A DNA stretch of 17,834 nt from Anaerolineae bacterium (GCA_015492875.1 WGEI01000061.1:1-17834); one strand, 5' to 3'. Shown: positions 5,726 through 13,960, counted from the first letter of the stretch. Notes: a model not told the origin generated them from the letters alone. Numbers and translations: made by a program.

Positions 5726-6553
5726 ATGAAGCTAAACATCACAACACCGTGCCAAAAAGAGATGGAGCGCGCAGGGCGTTGGGGCGACGGTTATGACGTG
5801 CTCCAGCCGTTCTTTCTATTCCGAATTGAACGGCTCTTGAATGGCATTTATAACAACCGTCGCGTACCGGGATACGAACTGCAGCCCGGCTATCATCGCT
5901 CAATCCTCTATGCGCTTAAAGCGCGCATGAAGGCTGAGCCATTCAGCCATCGCATGTTCGTAGAAGAAATCGTCCTACACCGCTATACTTATGGCGCGCC
6001 ATATGATTCCGATTATAACCGCCTAACTGAGGCGCTATCGAGCTATATCACCCAAAAACGGCGCGAGAAGCCCGGTGACTGGAAAACACATCAGCTAAAT
6101 AAGGCGTTTGCCGAGTTTACCGAAACAGAACTCCACTTTGCCTCTTATGTGTACATCCGTACAAGCAGAGTGCATAAACGGGGTGAAATTGAGCGGGAAC
6201 TGCGCAGCTTGTTTGAGTATTATATAGAGCCACCAGAAGATGAACCTATCTCACTGGCCAAAAAACAAACTATCTGGACACTGCGCCTGTTCAAGCGGGC
6301 GGCGCTATATGGCAGTGAAGAGCTGTTGCTCGAAGCCACTGGGAATGCACTAAGGGCAATTATGGCGTTTTGCCACCGCGATTATAGGGGGGCGACAGAC
6401 TATATCAAACAACTTACCCCATTCACATTCGCCATATACGCCCTAACTGACCGGTCTTACATCCCCTTCGCGCGTGAGGCCGTGCGATTCGAGACCGAGA
6501 TGCAAGATACGATGCTACGAAGTGACAGCGGGCGCGGCTATTACTGCGGCTAG
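5726..6553 (+). CDS. Unknown 275-aa helical protein
   Basis: Family not recognised. The start is the ATG after AGAAAGGAAACAAA; the same frame is open further upstream, but that part overlaps the 4654 gene. The protein is rich in Arg, Tyr, Phe and Glu and looks all-helical, with no membrane segment and no catalytic motif that I can name. Its coding sequence has fewer strong hairpins than 689-5673. The bidirectional terminator at 6591 separates it from the convergent minus-strand genes. Confidence 0.75.
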   Translation: MKLNITTPCQKEMERAGRWGDGYDVLQPFFLFRIERLLNGIYNNRRVPGYELQPGYHRSILYALKARMKAEPFSHRMFVEEIVLHRYTYGAPYDSDYNRLTEALSSYITQKRREKPGDWKTHQLNKAFAEFTETELHFASYVYIRTSRVHKRGEIERELRSLFEYYIEPPEDEPISLAKKQTIWTLRLFKRAALYGSEELLLEATGNALRAIMAFCHRDYRGATDYIKQLTPFTFAIYALTDRSYIPFAREAVRFETEMQDTMLRSDSGRGYYCG

Positions 6554-6590
6554 CCGCAAGCCCACAATCAGAACCCGACAGATGAACGAA

Positions 6591-6618
6591 AAGAACCCGC
6601 ACAATGCGGGTTCTTTTT
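6591..6618. terminator. Bidirectional terminator between convergent units
   Basis: AAGAACCCGC / GCGGGTTCTT (10 bp), loop ACAAT. TTTTT follows on the plus strand and TTCTTTTC on the minus strand, so it can end transcripts from both sides. Confidence 0.88.
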
Positions 6619-6637
6619 ATCCTGCAACCTTTACAGC

Positions 6638-6877
6638 TTACTCAGATTGTGTCTCAGCTAAAAACTGGCGATAGGCCTTCCAAGCGTCAGCAACGCGTTT
6701 TTCCATCTCCGCTATTTCCTTAAGGCTTGGAAGTGGCTCGCCACAAGCAGGAATGCCACCTGTCATTCCGAGAAGCTCACCCCATAAGGCTCGCTCATGA
6801 CGCATTGAGTCAAGCCGTGCCGACAGCGCGCGTGCCTGATTAAGCAGCTGTTCTTTAATCGCTTCCCGATTATCCAC
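6638..6877 (-). CDS. Unknown 79-aa protein
   Basis: Small hydrophilic protein, mostly helical and charged. Two likely amphipathic helices (residues 5-35 and 50-78) are joined by a Gly/Pro linker (MTGGIPACGEPLPSL), which suggests a short coiled coil. The start codon overlaps the end of the 6870-7847 gene by 8 bp, implying translational coupling. No family recognised. Confidence 0.7.
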   Translation of the reverse strand: MDNREAIKEQLLNQARALSARLDSMRHERALWGELLGMTGGIPACGEPLPSLKEIAEMEKRVADAWKAYRQFLAETQSE

Positions 6878-7847
6878 CGCCTAAACCTCCGCGTTTCCAA
6901 TCATAGGATAGTGGCAGCTCAGGGGCAAGAATTGGCTTCCCCTTGCAGTGAAGACGAATACGCGCGCGCTCAGCTTCATGTCTATCTATCCACCACTTCT
7001 TCACACCCAAGATATTAAACATACGCCCCTTCATTAAAGTAAGTGCGGTCAGAGTGCGGTTATCTACACCTGCAGCCAGTAATGCCCCAATTTCATACCA
7101 ATCGCCACCCCAGAGGCCAGCTCGAGCACAGTCGGTTTTTTGACCAAGTGTAACCGTGAATTCAACCACAATGCTCTTGCGCCGCAAAGCCACATACGGT
7201 TTCGTTAGGCTCAATGTATGCCCTAGATTGCGGGTCAAGCCATAAAATGTTATGTGGTCTGCAGCATCAAACCCGTTAAGCTGTACTTCATATTCATTCA
7301 CATATGGCTTAACCCAGCCGGTGTATAGGCTAATCTCGCACACCCGATACTCTTTTCCCCCTTGCTCATTGCAAATAAGGGCTGGTGTGACAGTGGTATA
7401 CCTAAATGGGTGAGTAACAATCGCCCCGATATTATCTACTACCTCAAACAGGGGTAAAACGTCATAGGCTGCAATTGGATGACGATAGTTGTACGATAGC
7501 CAATGCCAAAGCTTGCGAAAAACCCAATCATGTTCGGGTGACTCGGCATAAAACAGCTGCTCGCCGTAATCATCCCACCACAATTTATATAACGCCGACT
7601 CTTTATCATAGTAAATCGCAGCGCTATGGTCATAATCCCTATTAAGCTTAAGCACCACGCCGGCCACGTTTGGTACATCCAGCCACTGCGTGTATTGAAG
7701 CAGTGTCCCAACATACCCAACGTTTTCACTTTTGCTATCGTAAGCGTTGGTCGTATGAACCGCCCGCCCGCCGTCATCTTCAATCACCGATACCCCACTA
7801 TCTGAGGCGGCGGCAACTTCTTGCTTTGCATACAGAAAATCACTCAT
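6870..7847 (-). CDS. Unknown 325-aa protein
   Basis: Family not recognised. AAAGGA lies 7 nt before the ATG. The protein is rich in Trp, Tyr and aromatic beta-strand-like stretches (KLWWDDYGEQLFYAESPEHD, then FRKLWHWLSYNY), with a short Gly-rich end (GGLGGG). No signal peptide or membrane segment. It is first in a two-gene operon from the promoter at 7950-7978. Few strong hairpins occur in this coding sequence, unlike the plus-strand block. Confidence 0.75.
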   Translation of the reverse strand: MSDFLYAKQEVAAASDSGVSVIEDDGGRAVHTTNAYDSKSENVGYVGTLLQYTQWLDVPNVAGVVLKLNRDYDHSAAIYYDKESALYKLWWDDYGEQLFYAESPEHDWVFRKLWHWLSYNYRHPIAAYDVLPLFEVVDNIGAIVTHPFRYTTVTPALICNEQGGKEYRVCEISLYTGWVKPYVNEYEVQLNGFDAADHITFYGLTRNLGHTLSLTKPYVALRRKSIVVEFTVTLGQKTDCARAGLWGGDWYEIGALLAAGVDNRTLTALTLMKGRMFNILGVKKWWIDRHEAERARIRLHCKGKPILAPELPLSYDWKRGGLGGG

Positions 7848-7949
7848 TTCTATATCCTTTCACAAACTATCGCGAACTTCGCACTCAAGCTGCTTCAACT
7901 CAAACAACAACTCGGAGAACTTACCAGCGAAACAAACCAACGATACTTA

Positions 7950-7978
7950 ATTTTAGCTCACATGTTCTGTATTTGCAA
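7950..7978 (-). promoter_or_regulatory. Promoter of the 7847-6638 operon
   Basis: On the minus strand TTGCAA (7973-7978), 17-bp spacer, TAAAAT (7950-7955). The spacer holds AGAACATGT, a LexA-like half-site without a matching second arm. Confidence 0.7.
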
Positions 7979-7985
7979 GGCCTAT

Positions 7986-8894
7986 CTATAGCAAACCAAC
8001 CATTTCTAATTGCTCTTTTAACCCGCCCTTATCTACCATTACAACTGCCACCCGTCGCTTGTTCGGGTAAAACAGCACAAGGCGTGTTCCAATAGGTCGC
8101 GGTGGGTACATTGCTTCGGCGGCATACGTAGCGCGGCTATAGCGCGCTGGCTTTTTTGTTGCATTAGTCATATATGAGGGCTGAACGATGGTTAATTGGT
8201 CTAACATATCGAGCTGCCCCATAGCTTGCGATATGCGGCGCTGCAATAGCGCCCCGCCCGCGTGAATATGCCCGCCTATGACCATGTTAACCGGGAAATT
8301 GGTCGCGTTCTTCAGTAGCTTGCTGAACACGCTTTGCGGCGTATTAGCGTTGCCGGTGAAATGGTGGGTGAAGATATAATATGGCCAACGTGAACCGGTA
8401 CTCTTTCCCGTTTTGCGCTCGAACTGCAATTTCACAATACCCCCTGCTTTCATATCTATATCTTCGGCGGCGCGGCCAGCTTTTGCCGCAAGGCGCGTCA
8501 CTACACGCCCATGAAAGCTAAAACCATAGTGCTTCTCGCTAGTTAACTCATGATTGCCATACACCGCATAGATGATGTGTTTAGCAATGGGGCTGAACAG
8601 CCCCACAGCTCGGTCAATCTGAGCGCCGACGGGGTCATCCACCTGACACCACTTCGCTAATGATGACAGCGTGTAGCGCGGGTCGCGGGACGTAATGCCG
8701 TCAATAATATCGCCCCCCATCCCAACCAGAACCCTTCGCTTCTTCGCCACTTCACCAATCGCCGCTATATCGCGCTTTAACATCTCTTCATCACAAGATG
8801 CTGAGCCGATATGCGTGTCGGTGAAATGCACAAAAGGAATAACATCGCGCCGGCTACGGTATTGCACTTTGACCTTCTTCATATGTAAGTCCAT
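7986..8894 (-). CDS. Calcineurin-like metallophosphoesterase, 302 aa
   Basis: All diagnostic motifs of the metallophosphoesterase fold are present in order: D26-T-H28, G60-GD-IIDG (D62), GNHE at 113-116, H177-H178, and GHIH at 208-211. These bind a two-metal centre, and enzymes of the family cleave phosphodiesters or phosphomonoesters (Mre11/SbcD nucleases, cyclic-nucleotide phosphodiesterases, Ser/Thr phosphatases). The substrate cannot be read from the sequence. In a phage replication region a nuclease or nucleotide-processing role is plausible. The start is ATG 8894 with GAGGG upstream; a longer open frame reaching 9257 overlaps the divergent promoter and gene and is not used. It is divergently transcribed from the 8995 gene. 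Confidence 0.88.
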   Translation of the reverse strand: MDLHMKKVKVQYRSRRDVIPFVHFTDTHIGSASCDEEMLKRDIAAIGEVAKKRRVLVGMGGDIIDGITSRDPRYTLSSLAKWCQVDDPVGAQIDRAVGLFSPIAKHIIYAVYGNHELTSEKHYGFSFHGRVVTRLAAKAGRAAEDIDMKAGGIVKLQFERKTGKSTGSRWPYYIFTHHFTGNANTPQSVFSKLLKNATNFPVNMVIGGHIHAGGALLQRRISQAMGQLDMLDQLTIVQPSYMTNATKKPARYSRATYAAEAMYPPRPIGTRLVLFYPNKRRVAVVMVDKGGLKEQLEMVGLL

Positions 8895-8923
8895 GACGCC
8901 CTCGCTACTAGAACATTTGTCTA

Positions 8924-8953
8924 ATTTTAGCACAACCACTTGACATCTGTCAA
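8924..8953 (-). promoter_or_regulatory. Promoter of the metallophosphoesterase gene
   Basis: On the minus strand TTGACA (8948-8953), 18-bp spacer, TAAAAT (8924-8929). Its -35 box lies 2 bp from the -35 box of the plus-strand promoter. Confidence 0.75.
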
Positions 8954-8968
8954 CGTTACACTTATAAT
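8940..8968 (+). promoter_or_regulatory. Consensus promoter of the 8995 gene
   Basis: Perfect TTGACA (8940-8945), 17-bp spacer, perfect TATAAT (8963-8968). TTGACATCTGTCAA at 8940-8953 is a palindrome made of both divergent -35 boxes, so polymerase can probably bind only one direction at a time. Confidence 0.9.
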
Positions 8969-8994
8969 TATACGTGAGAACAAGGAAGGTGACA

Positions 8995-9651
8995 ATGGAT
9001 GGCTCATATGTGCCTGTAAAAATTGGCAATCGCGTCATCTCAATGCCGCGAACAACTGAAATTGAGGCGCTACGAAACATCGAATATGAAAACTTGCACG
9101 ATACCCTCGCATGTGTCATCGATATTATCAATGATGCCCAAAAGCGGGGATTTGACCACGTAACACACGTAGCGGATATGCTCGGCGTCGCACAAGCTGA
9201 CGCCCGTTGGTATTGCCGCCGCGCGCTAGATTGGCTAGCAGACCATCGTAAACCCACAACGCAAGACTATGATGCTTTGCGCCCCGCACTACAGGGCGCG
9301 GCGCGCGAGCGCGTCATCGGGCGCATTATGACCCTTTATGCCGATGAATGCGCCGGTCACGGGGTAAACCCAAAGTGCATTGGCTACACCCGTCGCTCCA
9401 GCCAATACTGCGCCGCCTGTCACAAAGTGTTAATGGCTAGCGGCGGAGATAGGGCGGCATTCCTTAAGGTCGCTTCACCAGAACTAGTTCAAACAGCCAA
9501 ACTATGGACTAGACAATCAGACCCCGCAATTGCCATACGTATTTATATGAAAGAAAGAGAAACGGAGGCGCGGCGTATGCGGCGTATGTTTGCCAACGAT
9601 ACATATAGCGCCTCCGAAAGTTACTTGCCTGAGATAGATGGTGAGGGCTAA
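8995..9651 (+). CDS. HTH and Cys-rich putative DNA-binding protein, 218 aa
   Basis: The start is ATG 8995 with AAGGAAGG upstream; an in-frame GTG at 8974 lies at the likely transcription start and is rejected. Residues ~55-82 (VTHVADMLGVAQADARWYCR) look like a helix-turn-helix with a following helix. Residues C119, H122, C128, C139 and C142 could bind zinc. A charged Arg-rich helix and acidic tail follow. This would suit a transcription regulator. It is the only plus-strand gene between 6.6 and 16.3 kb, and its promoter interlocks with that of the metallophosphoesterase gene, so it could control both. Its end overlaps the convergent 9648 gene by 4 bp. Function is inferred. Confidence 0.75.
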   Translation: MDGSYVPVKIGNRVISMPRTTEIEALRNIEYENLHDTLACVIDIINDAQKRGFDHVTHVADMLGVAQADARWYCRRALDWLADHRKPTTQDYDALRPALQGAARERVIGRIMTLYADECAGHGVNPKCIGYTRRSSQYCAACHKVLMASGGDRAAFLKVASPELVQTAKLWTRQSDPAIAIRIYMKERETEARRMRRMFANDTYSASESYLPEIDGEG

Positions 9652-10277
9652 GCCGCCTTCACCATCCCCATGACGATACTCAAGGCGTAGCACCCACCGG
9701 GCTTATAATAACTCTGCGCCGATGTGCCCAACGTACGGCTAACACCTGTCTCATTGACCGTGAATACGTGGTCATAGTGCCCGTTATGATAGCGGTCTTC
9801 GAATGTCACAGGGATAGCGCCATTCAACAGCGCAGTGGCGCGCCCACGCTCAATATCAATAGCTTCGAGCGTCAAGTTATCGCCTTCAATGAAGGCCACG
9901 CCATGCGCCACCCCAACAATGCGGCTTGTCGCCCCAATCTCTTCTACTAGCTCGGTGTCCCCGTAGGTGATAAGGCGGGCATATTCATCGGGCGCATAAG
10001 CCCGCACCCAACCATCGCTATAAACCACTACTCTATCGAATAATCCACGAATTAAGGCCGCACTGAACTCAATACCATTCATCAAGACGATATTGAGACG
10101 GCTAGCTAAGCTGTCTTCTCGGTACGTTGAAATGAGGCCAGTACTAATCGCTTTCGCAGCGGCAGCTTTATAGCAATCGCCTTGCTCTAGTGCCTTGATA
10201 GCACAAGCCGCCATTTCGCCAGCGTTCAACAACAAATGGTGCTTCACTTCCTGAATCGATACAATGCGACTGTCCAT
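9648..10277 (-). CDS. Unknown 209-aa protein, end of the replication operon
   Basis: Family not recognised. Two adjacent ATGs exist (10280, 10277); the second is better spaced from AAAGGA. The N-terminal ~60 residues look helical and Ala-rich, and the rest looks like beta strands (VVVYSDGWVRAYAPDEYARL). No membrane segment. It lies 12 nt after the SSB gene and is the last gene of the operon starting at 13939, which suggests a role connected with replication but does not prove it. Confidence 0.72.
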   Translation of the reverse strand: MDSRIVSIQEVKHHLLLNAGEMAACAIKALEQGDCYKAAAAKAISTGLISTYREDSLASRLNIVLMNGIEFSAALIRGLFDRVVVYSDGWVRAYAPDEYARLITYGDTELVEEIGATSRIVGVAHGVAFIEGDNLTLEAIDIERGRATALLNGAIPVTFEDRYHNGHYDHVFTVNETGVSRTLGTSAQSYYKPGGCYALSIVMGMVKAA

Positions 10278-10289
10278 CATCTGTCCTTT

Positions 10290-10628
10290 CTAAAATGGAA
10301 TATCACTCACGCCTTGCGGATAATTGTCCGTAGCATTGCCGGTAGGGATAACCTCTAAGCTATTTGCATAGAAAATCACATTGGCATAAGATTTATCCCC
10401 GCGCTCAGACACGTACGAAGACATCCCCCGCACGCCCGCCAAAACAGCCATACCATCATTCACATTATCGTAGGCATCCTGCAAAAATTGCGGGATGCTC
10501 ACCGTGTAGCGGTCGGTATAAACCTGACCCTTCACTATCCGCTCACTTTTTATTACCAGAAGCGGGCTTTTTCCCTCGCTTCCGTCCATCTTTCGGCTTA
10601 CTACGCCTGCGATAACGCCAACTAGCAT
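10290..10628 (-). CDS. ssb: Single-stranded DNA-binding protein (SSB-like), 112 aa
   Basis: Short protein of OB-fold size. The decisive feature is the C-terminus GVSDIPF, matching the acidic-hydrophobic SSB tail (DDIPF in E. coli) that recruits replication and repair partners. The body has alternating beta-strand-like segments (LLVIKSERIVKGQVYTDRYTV; later YVSERGDKSYANVIFYANSL) resembling the end of an SSB OB domain. At 112 aa it is shorter than typical bacterial SSB (~160-180) and lacks the long disordered linker, as in many phage versions. The start has AAAGGA 8 nt upstream, inside the 10543-10929 gene, with which it overlaps by 86 nt in another frame. It should coat ssDNA made by the helicase encoded upstream. 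Confidence 0.8.
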   Translation of the reverse strand: MLVGVIAGVVSRKMDGSEGKSPLLVIKSERIVKGQVYTDRYTVSIPQFLQDAYDNVNDGMAVLAGVRGMSSYVSERGDKSYANVIFYANSLEVIPTGNATDNYPQGVSDIPF

Positions 10629-10929
10629 ACTTTTGTCCTTTCTCTTTCACATATTGATTGATGTACTGCAAATCGGGCGTTTGCCCGTCTACCGGTGGCA
10701 CAATGACCCCCGCTCGATAGTAATCCTGAAGACTGAATATCCCACGCTCTCTGATGTGACCCATGAAGATAAAAATCTGATACGCCTCTTCACCATATGT
10801 ATCTTCAATGATTTTTGGGCTATGTGCTGTCATGGCATAATACCAAACCGCAATCTTCAACACCTCACTCACAAAAGCGTACCGCTGGTCACGCGGACTA
10901 TATTTCTGCACACAGACGCGCTTTTGCAA
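10543..10929 (-). CDS. Unknown 128-aa protein with basic tail
   Basis: Likely gene without recognised family. The body (residues 10-60) is helical and aromatic. The last ~30 residues are strongly basic (YRRRSKPKDGRKRGKKP), typical of nucleic-acid-binding tails. The basic tail is encoded in the 86 nt that overlap the SSB gene. The only start giving this length is TTG at 10929 with a poor ribosome site and an in-frame TAG two codons upstream; an internal GTG six codons on is an alternative. The TTG lies in the loop of an 11-bp inverted repeat (10916-10946), which could control initiation. Confidence 0.6.
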   Translation of the reverse strand: MQKRVCVQKYSPRDQRYAFVSEVLKIAVWYYAMTAHSPKIIEDTYGEEAYQIFIFMGHIRERGIFSLQDYYRAGVIVPPVDGQTPDLQYINQYVKEKGQKYASWRYRRRSKPKDGRKRGKKPASGNKK

Positions 10930-10946
10930 GAGCTACAAAAGCGCGT
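10916..10946. repeat. 11-bp perfect inverted repeat over a start codon
   Basis: Arms ACGCGCTTTTG and CAAAAGCGCGT with a 9-nt centre that contains the TTG start of the 10543-10929 gene. In RNA it would form a stable hairpin presenting or hiding the start; in DNA it could be an operator. Confidence 0.75.
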
Positions 10947-11069
10947 GAAACTCACGGTCTATAAGGATATGACGGTCGCGGTAGCGGTTGCCAGTCCGGG
11001 GGAAAAGCCCTCTACATATCACAGAGCGATATAGCCCCTCATAGAGGCCTGAGAACATGCTCTTTAGAG

Positions 11070-11324
11070 TCATCTGTAGGCCTCATGATATTCAGGCGTC
11101 AATAAACGAATGCAAAATTGCACAGATTCTTCAATATCGGCAAACGTGTTGTCATCAAGTTCGCCGCGCAACGCCGCCTCTAGCATCATGCCATAAAGCT
11201 CAGAGAGCGATAGCGCTAGCACATCGAATGCATTGGCCTTAGCTTCTGGCAAGCGCTCCAAAGCATGCGCCTCACAGTAACCGAGAACGTAACCTTCTGC
11301 ATTACATCCTTTCACCTTACACAT
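11070..11324 (-). CDS. Small zinc-finger-like protein, 84 aa
   Basis: The N-terminus carries C2-x4-C7-x9-C17-x2-H20 (CKVKGC...GYCEAH), a compact C3H zinc-binding motif of the kind seen in many small phage proteins and at the front of HNH nucleases. No HNH catalytic residues follow. The remainder is an acidic helical domain (AFDVLALSLSELYGMMLEAA). The start has GGAGGG upstream and overlaps the end of the helicase gene by 8 bp, so it is translationally coupled to it. A role as accessory factor of the primase-helicase is inference. Confidence 0.75.
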   Translation of the reverse strand: MCKVKGCNAEGYVLGYCEAHALERLPEAKANAFDVLALSLSELYGMMLEAALRGELDDNTFADIEESVQFCIRLLTPEYHEAYR

Positions 11325-13371
11325 TTGATTCCCTCCATGCGAAGTTTCGCATTACCAGTTTGAGTTCCCCCAATCTACCCTCATTATTCTTCACTACCTT
11401 CAGCACCCCACCAGTGAGTAGGCCATGATTATCATATTCTGGTACTAATACAGCGAAGAACTGAGGATAATAATCAGTTACACCCCTCAAGTCCGACGCA
11501 TTAAGCGTATCTTTATCGCCGTGCACTAATTCGTCTTTTTTATTCTTGCGAACCTGTGCAAACGCGACAATTGACACACCCCAATGATTTGAACCATGCC
11601 CTTCTGCTTTGGCTGCCGACTGCAGTTCTAATAAGCACTTATCAAGCGAGGTGTAGTCGCTATTCGCGCCCTCAATAATGCGATTGAGGTAATCAACAAC
11701 TAGAACCCGAACTGACCGGCCTTCATCCCGAATGCGATTTACAATTGTTGTGACTTCGGCGATAATCCCTTTAAGCGTAGATGTGCGCACAAGGTGAATT
11801 TGCCCACTACCACTCGCTATAAGCGTGCGTGATTTATACCGTTGGACAAAGGTCTTTGTAATCTCCGCCCGCTCAGTCAGGCACTGTATATCGCCTCGCT
11901 CTTTTCGGGGCATAAATGGCTCGAAGCTGCGTAGTATCTCCGGGTTAGATGCCCGCCATTTCGGAGACAACAACTTGTCAATAGAGAACTCACTGTCTTT
12001 ATTTAACTTGATATAGCTAATGTGCTTGACCGCTGTCGGGGGTAGCCCCCCGTGCATATATGCAATTCGGGCGAGCAACGTGCCCGCACTCCATTCAGGG
12101 CTGAACAAAATCACATCCCGCCCAGAAAATATCTCTCGAATACACGTCTGCAATGCAAGCACAGTTTTACCTGCCCCAGCCACAGAACCAATGAGTAGAA
12201 GCATGCCCGGCGTCACATATGCGCCCGCCCCGCCAACTAACCTGCCAAGCGAGGGGAATGGCAAAGGGCATTCAAACACATCACCATCGCCATTAAGCAT
12301 CGCCTCTAACTCGGCGACAGCGTCATCAGGCGATAACACCGTTGGAACAGTATCGTCGGGGTGTTTATGTGCTTTTTTATCGCGCAATGTGAGCACTTTA
12401 GGCGCGTGTTCGCGCTTATAATCATCCCAAACAGGATAGTTGAGCACGCGGGCTAATTCATCGTGCGGGTGTTGCATGTTTTGCACCCCGCAGCTACACA
12501 CAACCGCGCCCGTATCGAGTATGCGCAATGACGGATGCTGGTCACCGTTTTTATGGCCGGGCATTGGGCAGCGATAGCGCGTCACACCGCCAACGGTTTT
12601 ACTCTCACGGCTGCGAATGAGTTTCAACAGTCCCTCACGCCATTCGCTATATAGTTTCTTGTAATCTACCTCACCAAACGCTTCGCGGGCACGGGGTTCG
12701 CCGGTGAGATAGAGCAGGTAATCAATCGATACCTTACGAATCTTATCCCGAAACGCCTTACGCGCTTCGGGTTTCATATGAGCGTCGCCCCCGACCGACA
12801 CCCACAATTCGTTTGCATCTTTCACCTCTTCAGGCGCAAGATAAACGTCATATTGAACATCTGCCTGAGAGAGGCGCTTCGCTAGCCGCACCGCCCCCTG
12901 ATAACCGGCGTGGTCATTGTCCATGAAAATATGAACAACCGGCTTTGCCCCCGCCAAGTAAGCTAAATCCGAAGAGATTGTATCGGGACAAGCGTGCGCG
13001 CCATCATACCATGCAATAACATTGGGTATGCCAGCGGCAATCATCGTGAGAACGTCCGTTTCGCCCTCAACAATCCATACCGCCTTCTCACGTTTAATCG
13101 CCTCCAATTGTTCAGCACTATGAATATAATAGCGCGCCTGAGAGGGCTTCTTCGGTTGCCATGAGAAGCGTTTGCCGCCGGTAAGACTGCGAATTCGCCA
13201 AACCAACTCTTTGTTGATTTTCAGCTGAACAAGCTTGGAGTTAAGCACGGGATAGCGTAAAGCCTTACCGCCATCTATTACTTCCCACGCCTTTAATAAA
13301 TTGGGCGAAAGCCCCTTCATTTTGGCGAATGCGTATAGAGGCTCTCTGCCTTCGTTCAATACTGCTACCAT
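11317..13371 (-). CDS. Primase-helicase with TOPRIM, CHC2-like and RecA domains, 684 aa
   Basis: Replicative fusion protein of the T7 gp4/Twinkle type with an unusual order. Residues 10-95 resemble the fold preceding TOPRIM in these proteins (GGKALRYPVLNS, later KRFSWQPK). TOPRIM follows: VEGETD at 101-106 and FMDNDHAGYQGA at 149-160. A zinc-ribbon motif C268-PMPG-H273 ... C292-S-C294 (CHC2-like, as in DnaG primases) comes after TOPRIM instead of at the N-terminus. The DnaB-like RecA domain spans ~365-670, with Walker A GSVAGAGKT (395-403), Walker B VRVLVVDY (D560), a sensor-like IVAFAQVRK (601-609) and SDLRG (626-630). It should unwind DNA and may prime synthesis. ATG 13371 has AGGGGG 7 nt upstream and lies 13 nt after the preceding gene. 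Primase activity is unproven because the zinc motif is displaced. Confidence 0.9.
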   Translation of the reverse strand: MVAVLNEGREPLYAFAKMKGLSPNLLKAWEVIDGGKALRYPVLNSKLVQLKINKELVWRIRSLTGGKRFSWQPKKPSQARYYIHSAEQLEAIKREKAVWIVEGETDVLTMIAAGIPNVIAWYDGAHACPDTISSDLAYLAGAKPVVHIFMDNDHAGYQGAVRLAKRLSQADVQYDVYLAPEEVKDANELWVSVGGDAHMKPEARKAFRDKIRKVSIDYLLYLTGEPRAREAFGEVDYKKLYSEWREGLLKLIRSRESKTVGGVTRYRCPMPGHKNGDQHPSLRILDTGAVVCSCGVQNMQHPHDELARVLNYPVWDDYKREHAPKVLTLRDKKAHKHPDDTVPTVLSPDDAVAELEAMLNGDGDVFECPLPFPSLGRLVGGAGAYVTPGMLLLIGSVAGAGKTVLALQTCIREIFSGRDVILFSPEWSAGTLLARIAYMHGGLPPTAVKHISYIKLNKDSEFSIDKLLSPKWRASNPEILRSFEPFMPRKERGDIQCLTERAEITKTFVQRYKSRTLIASGSGQIHLVRTSTLKGIIAEVTTIVNRIRDEGRSVRVLVVDYLNRIIEGANSDYTSLDKCLLELQSAAKAEGHGSNHWGVSIVAFAQVRKNKKDELVHGDKDTLNASDLRGVTDYYPQFFAVLVPEYDNHGLLTGGVLKVVKNNEGRLGELKLVMRNFAWRESNV

Positions 13372-13384
13372 GAAATCCCCCTAT

Positions 13385-13939
13385 CTAGAACGGAACGCCG
13401 CTTGTATACGGGCGGCACATCACAAGCGCCGAATATAACGCGCTGGATACATCCGTTGTTCTGAACGAAACGCGCGGTTTTTCGTGCATCGCGCCCGTAA
13501 GCATAACCTGAGCGCAGCTATAGTCTACGTCTACCGTGATATTAAAATCCGAAAGCTCCAGTGTCACTTTGTCGCCTTGCACCATCTTCAGTTCTTCAGC
13601 AAGTGCAGGGGCATGATGTGCTATATCTGTTTCATCGAATGGCTCAATAACCACATATCCCGCTTTGTTCTTGCCATACCAAGTCAATTTCGGCGACACA
13701 AAATAGAGTTTGTCGCCGATACGGGCGACGCTCGGCACGATGAAGGGGATAAGCGCCCACTCACCACGAATTTCGGCATTTTGCACAACGCCGCCGTAGT
13801 GCGGAGCGACTACCATCTTCTCCCCCTCCGGGTTTGACCATACCACCCCGCGCTTATCTACCTCAGCACCGGTGACAATGGCATAGGGGATTTCCACATC
13901 CGCAGGATTGAACATAATTGCAGGTGTTCTATCAGTCAT
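13385..13939 (-). CDS. Unknown 184-aa protein, first gene of the replication operon
   Basis: Family not recognised. CGGAGG lies upstream of the ATG. The protein is mainly beta-strand-like (RGEWALIPFIVPSVARIGDK; TLELSDFNITVDVDYSC) with a short helix at ~115-125, no membrane segment and C-terminus YTSGVPF. An in-frame 9-bp hairpin (TCGGCGACA arms) lies near 13690-13720. It is the promoter-proximal gene of the operon that encodes the primase-helicase and SSB, behind a promoter with a perfect LexA-type dyad, so it may be made early or on DNA damage. Confidence 0.75.
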   Translation of the reverse strand: MTDRTPAIMFNPADVEIPYAIVTGAEVDKRGVVWSNPEGEKMVVAPHYGGVVQNAEIRGEWALIPFIVPSVARIGDKLYFVSPKLTWYGKNKAGYVVIEPFDETDIAHHAPALAEELKMVQGDKVTLELSDFNITVDVDYSCAQVMLTGAMHEKPRVSFRTTDVSSALYSALVMCRPYTSGVPF

Positions 13940-13960
13940 AATTGCCTCCGTTTTTTCACC

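Noticed and set aside
8908..8921. LexA-type box upstream of the phosphoesterase gene
   Set aside because: AGAACATTTGTCT has a shifted second arm and does not make the GAAC-N4-GTTC dyad.
8895..9257. N-terminal extension of the metallophosphoesterase
   Set aside because: It would cover both divergent promoters and the start of the 8995 gene, and the fold motifs begin just after ATG 8894.
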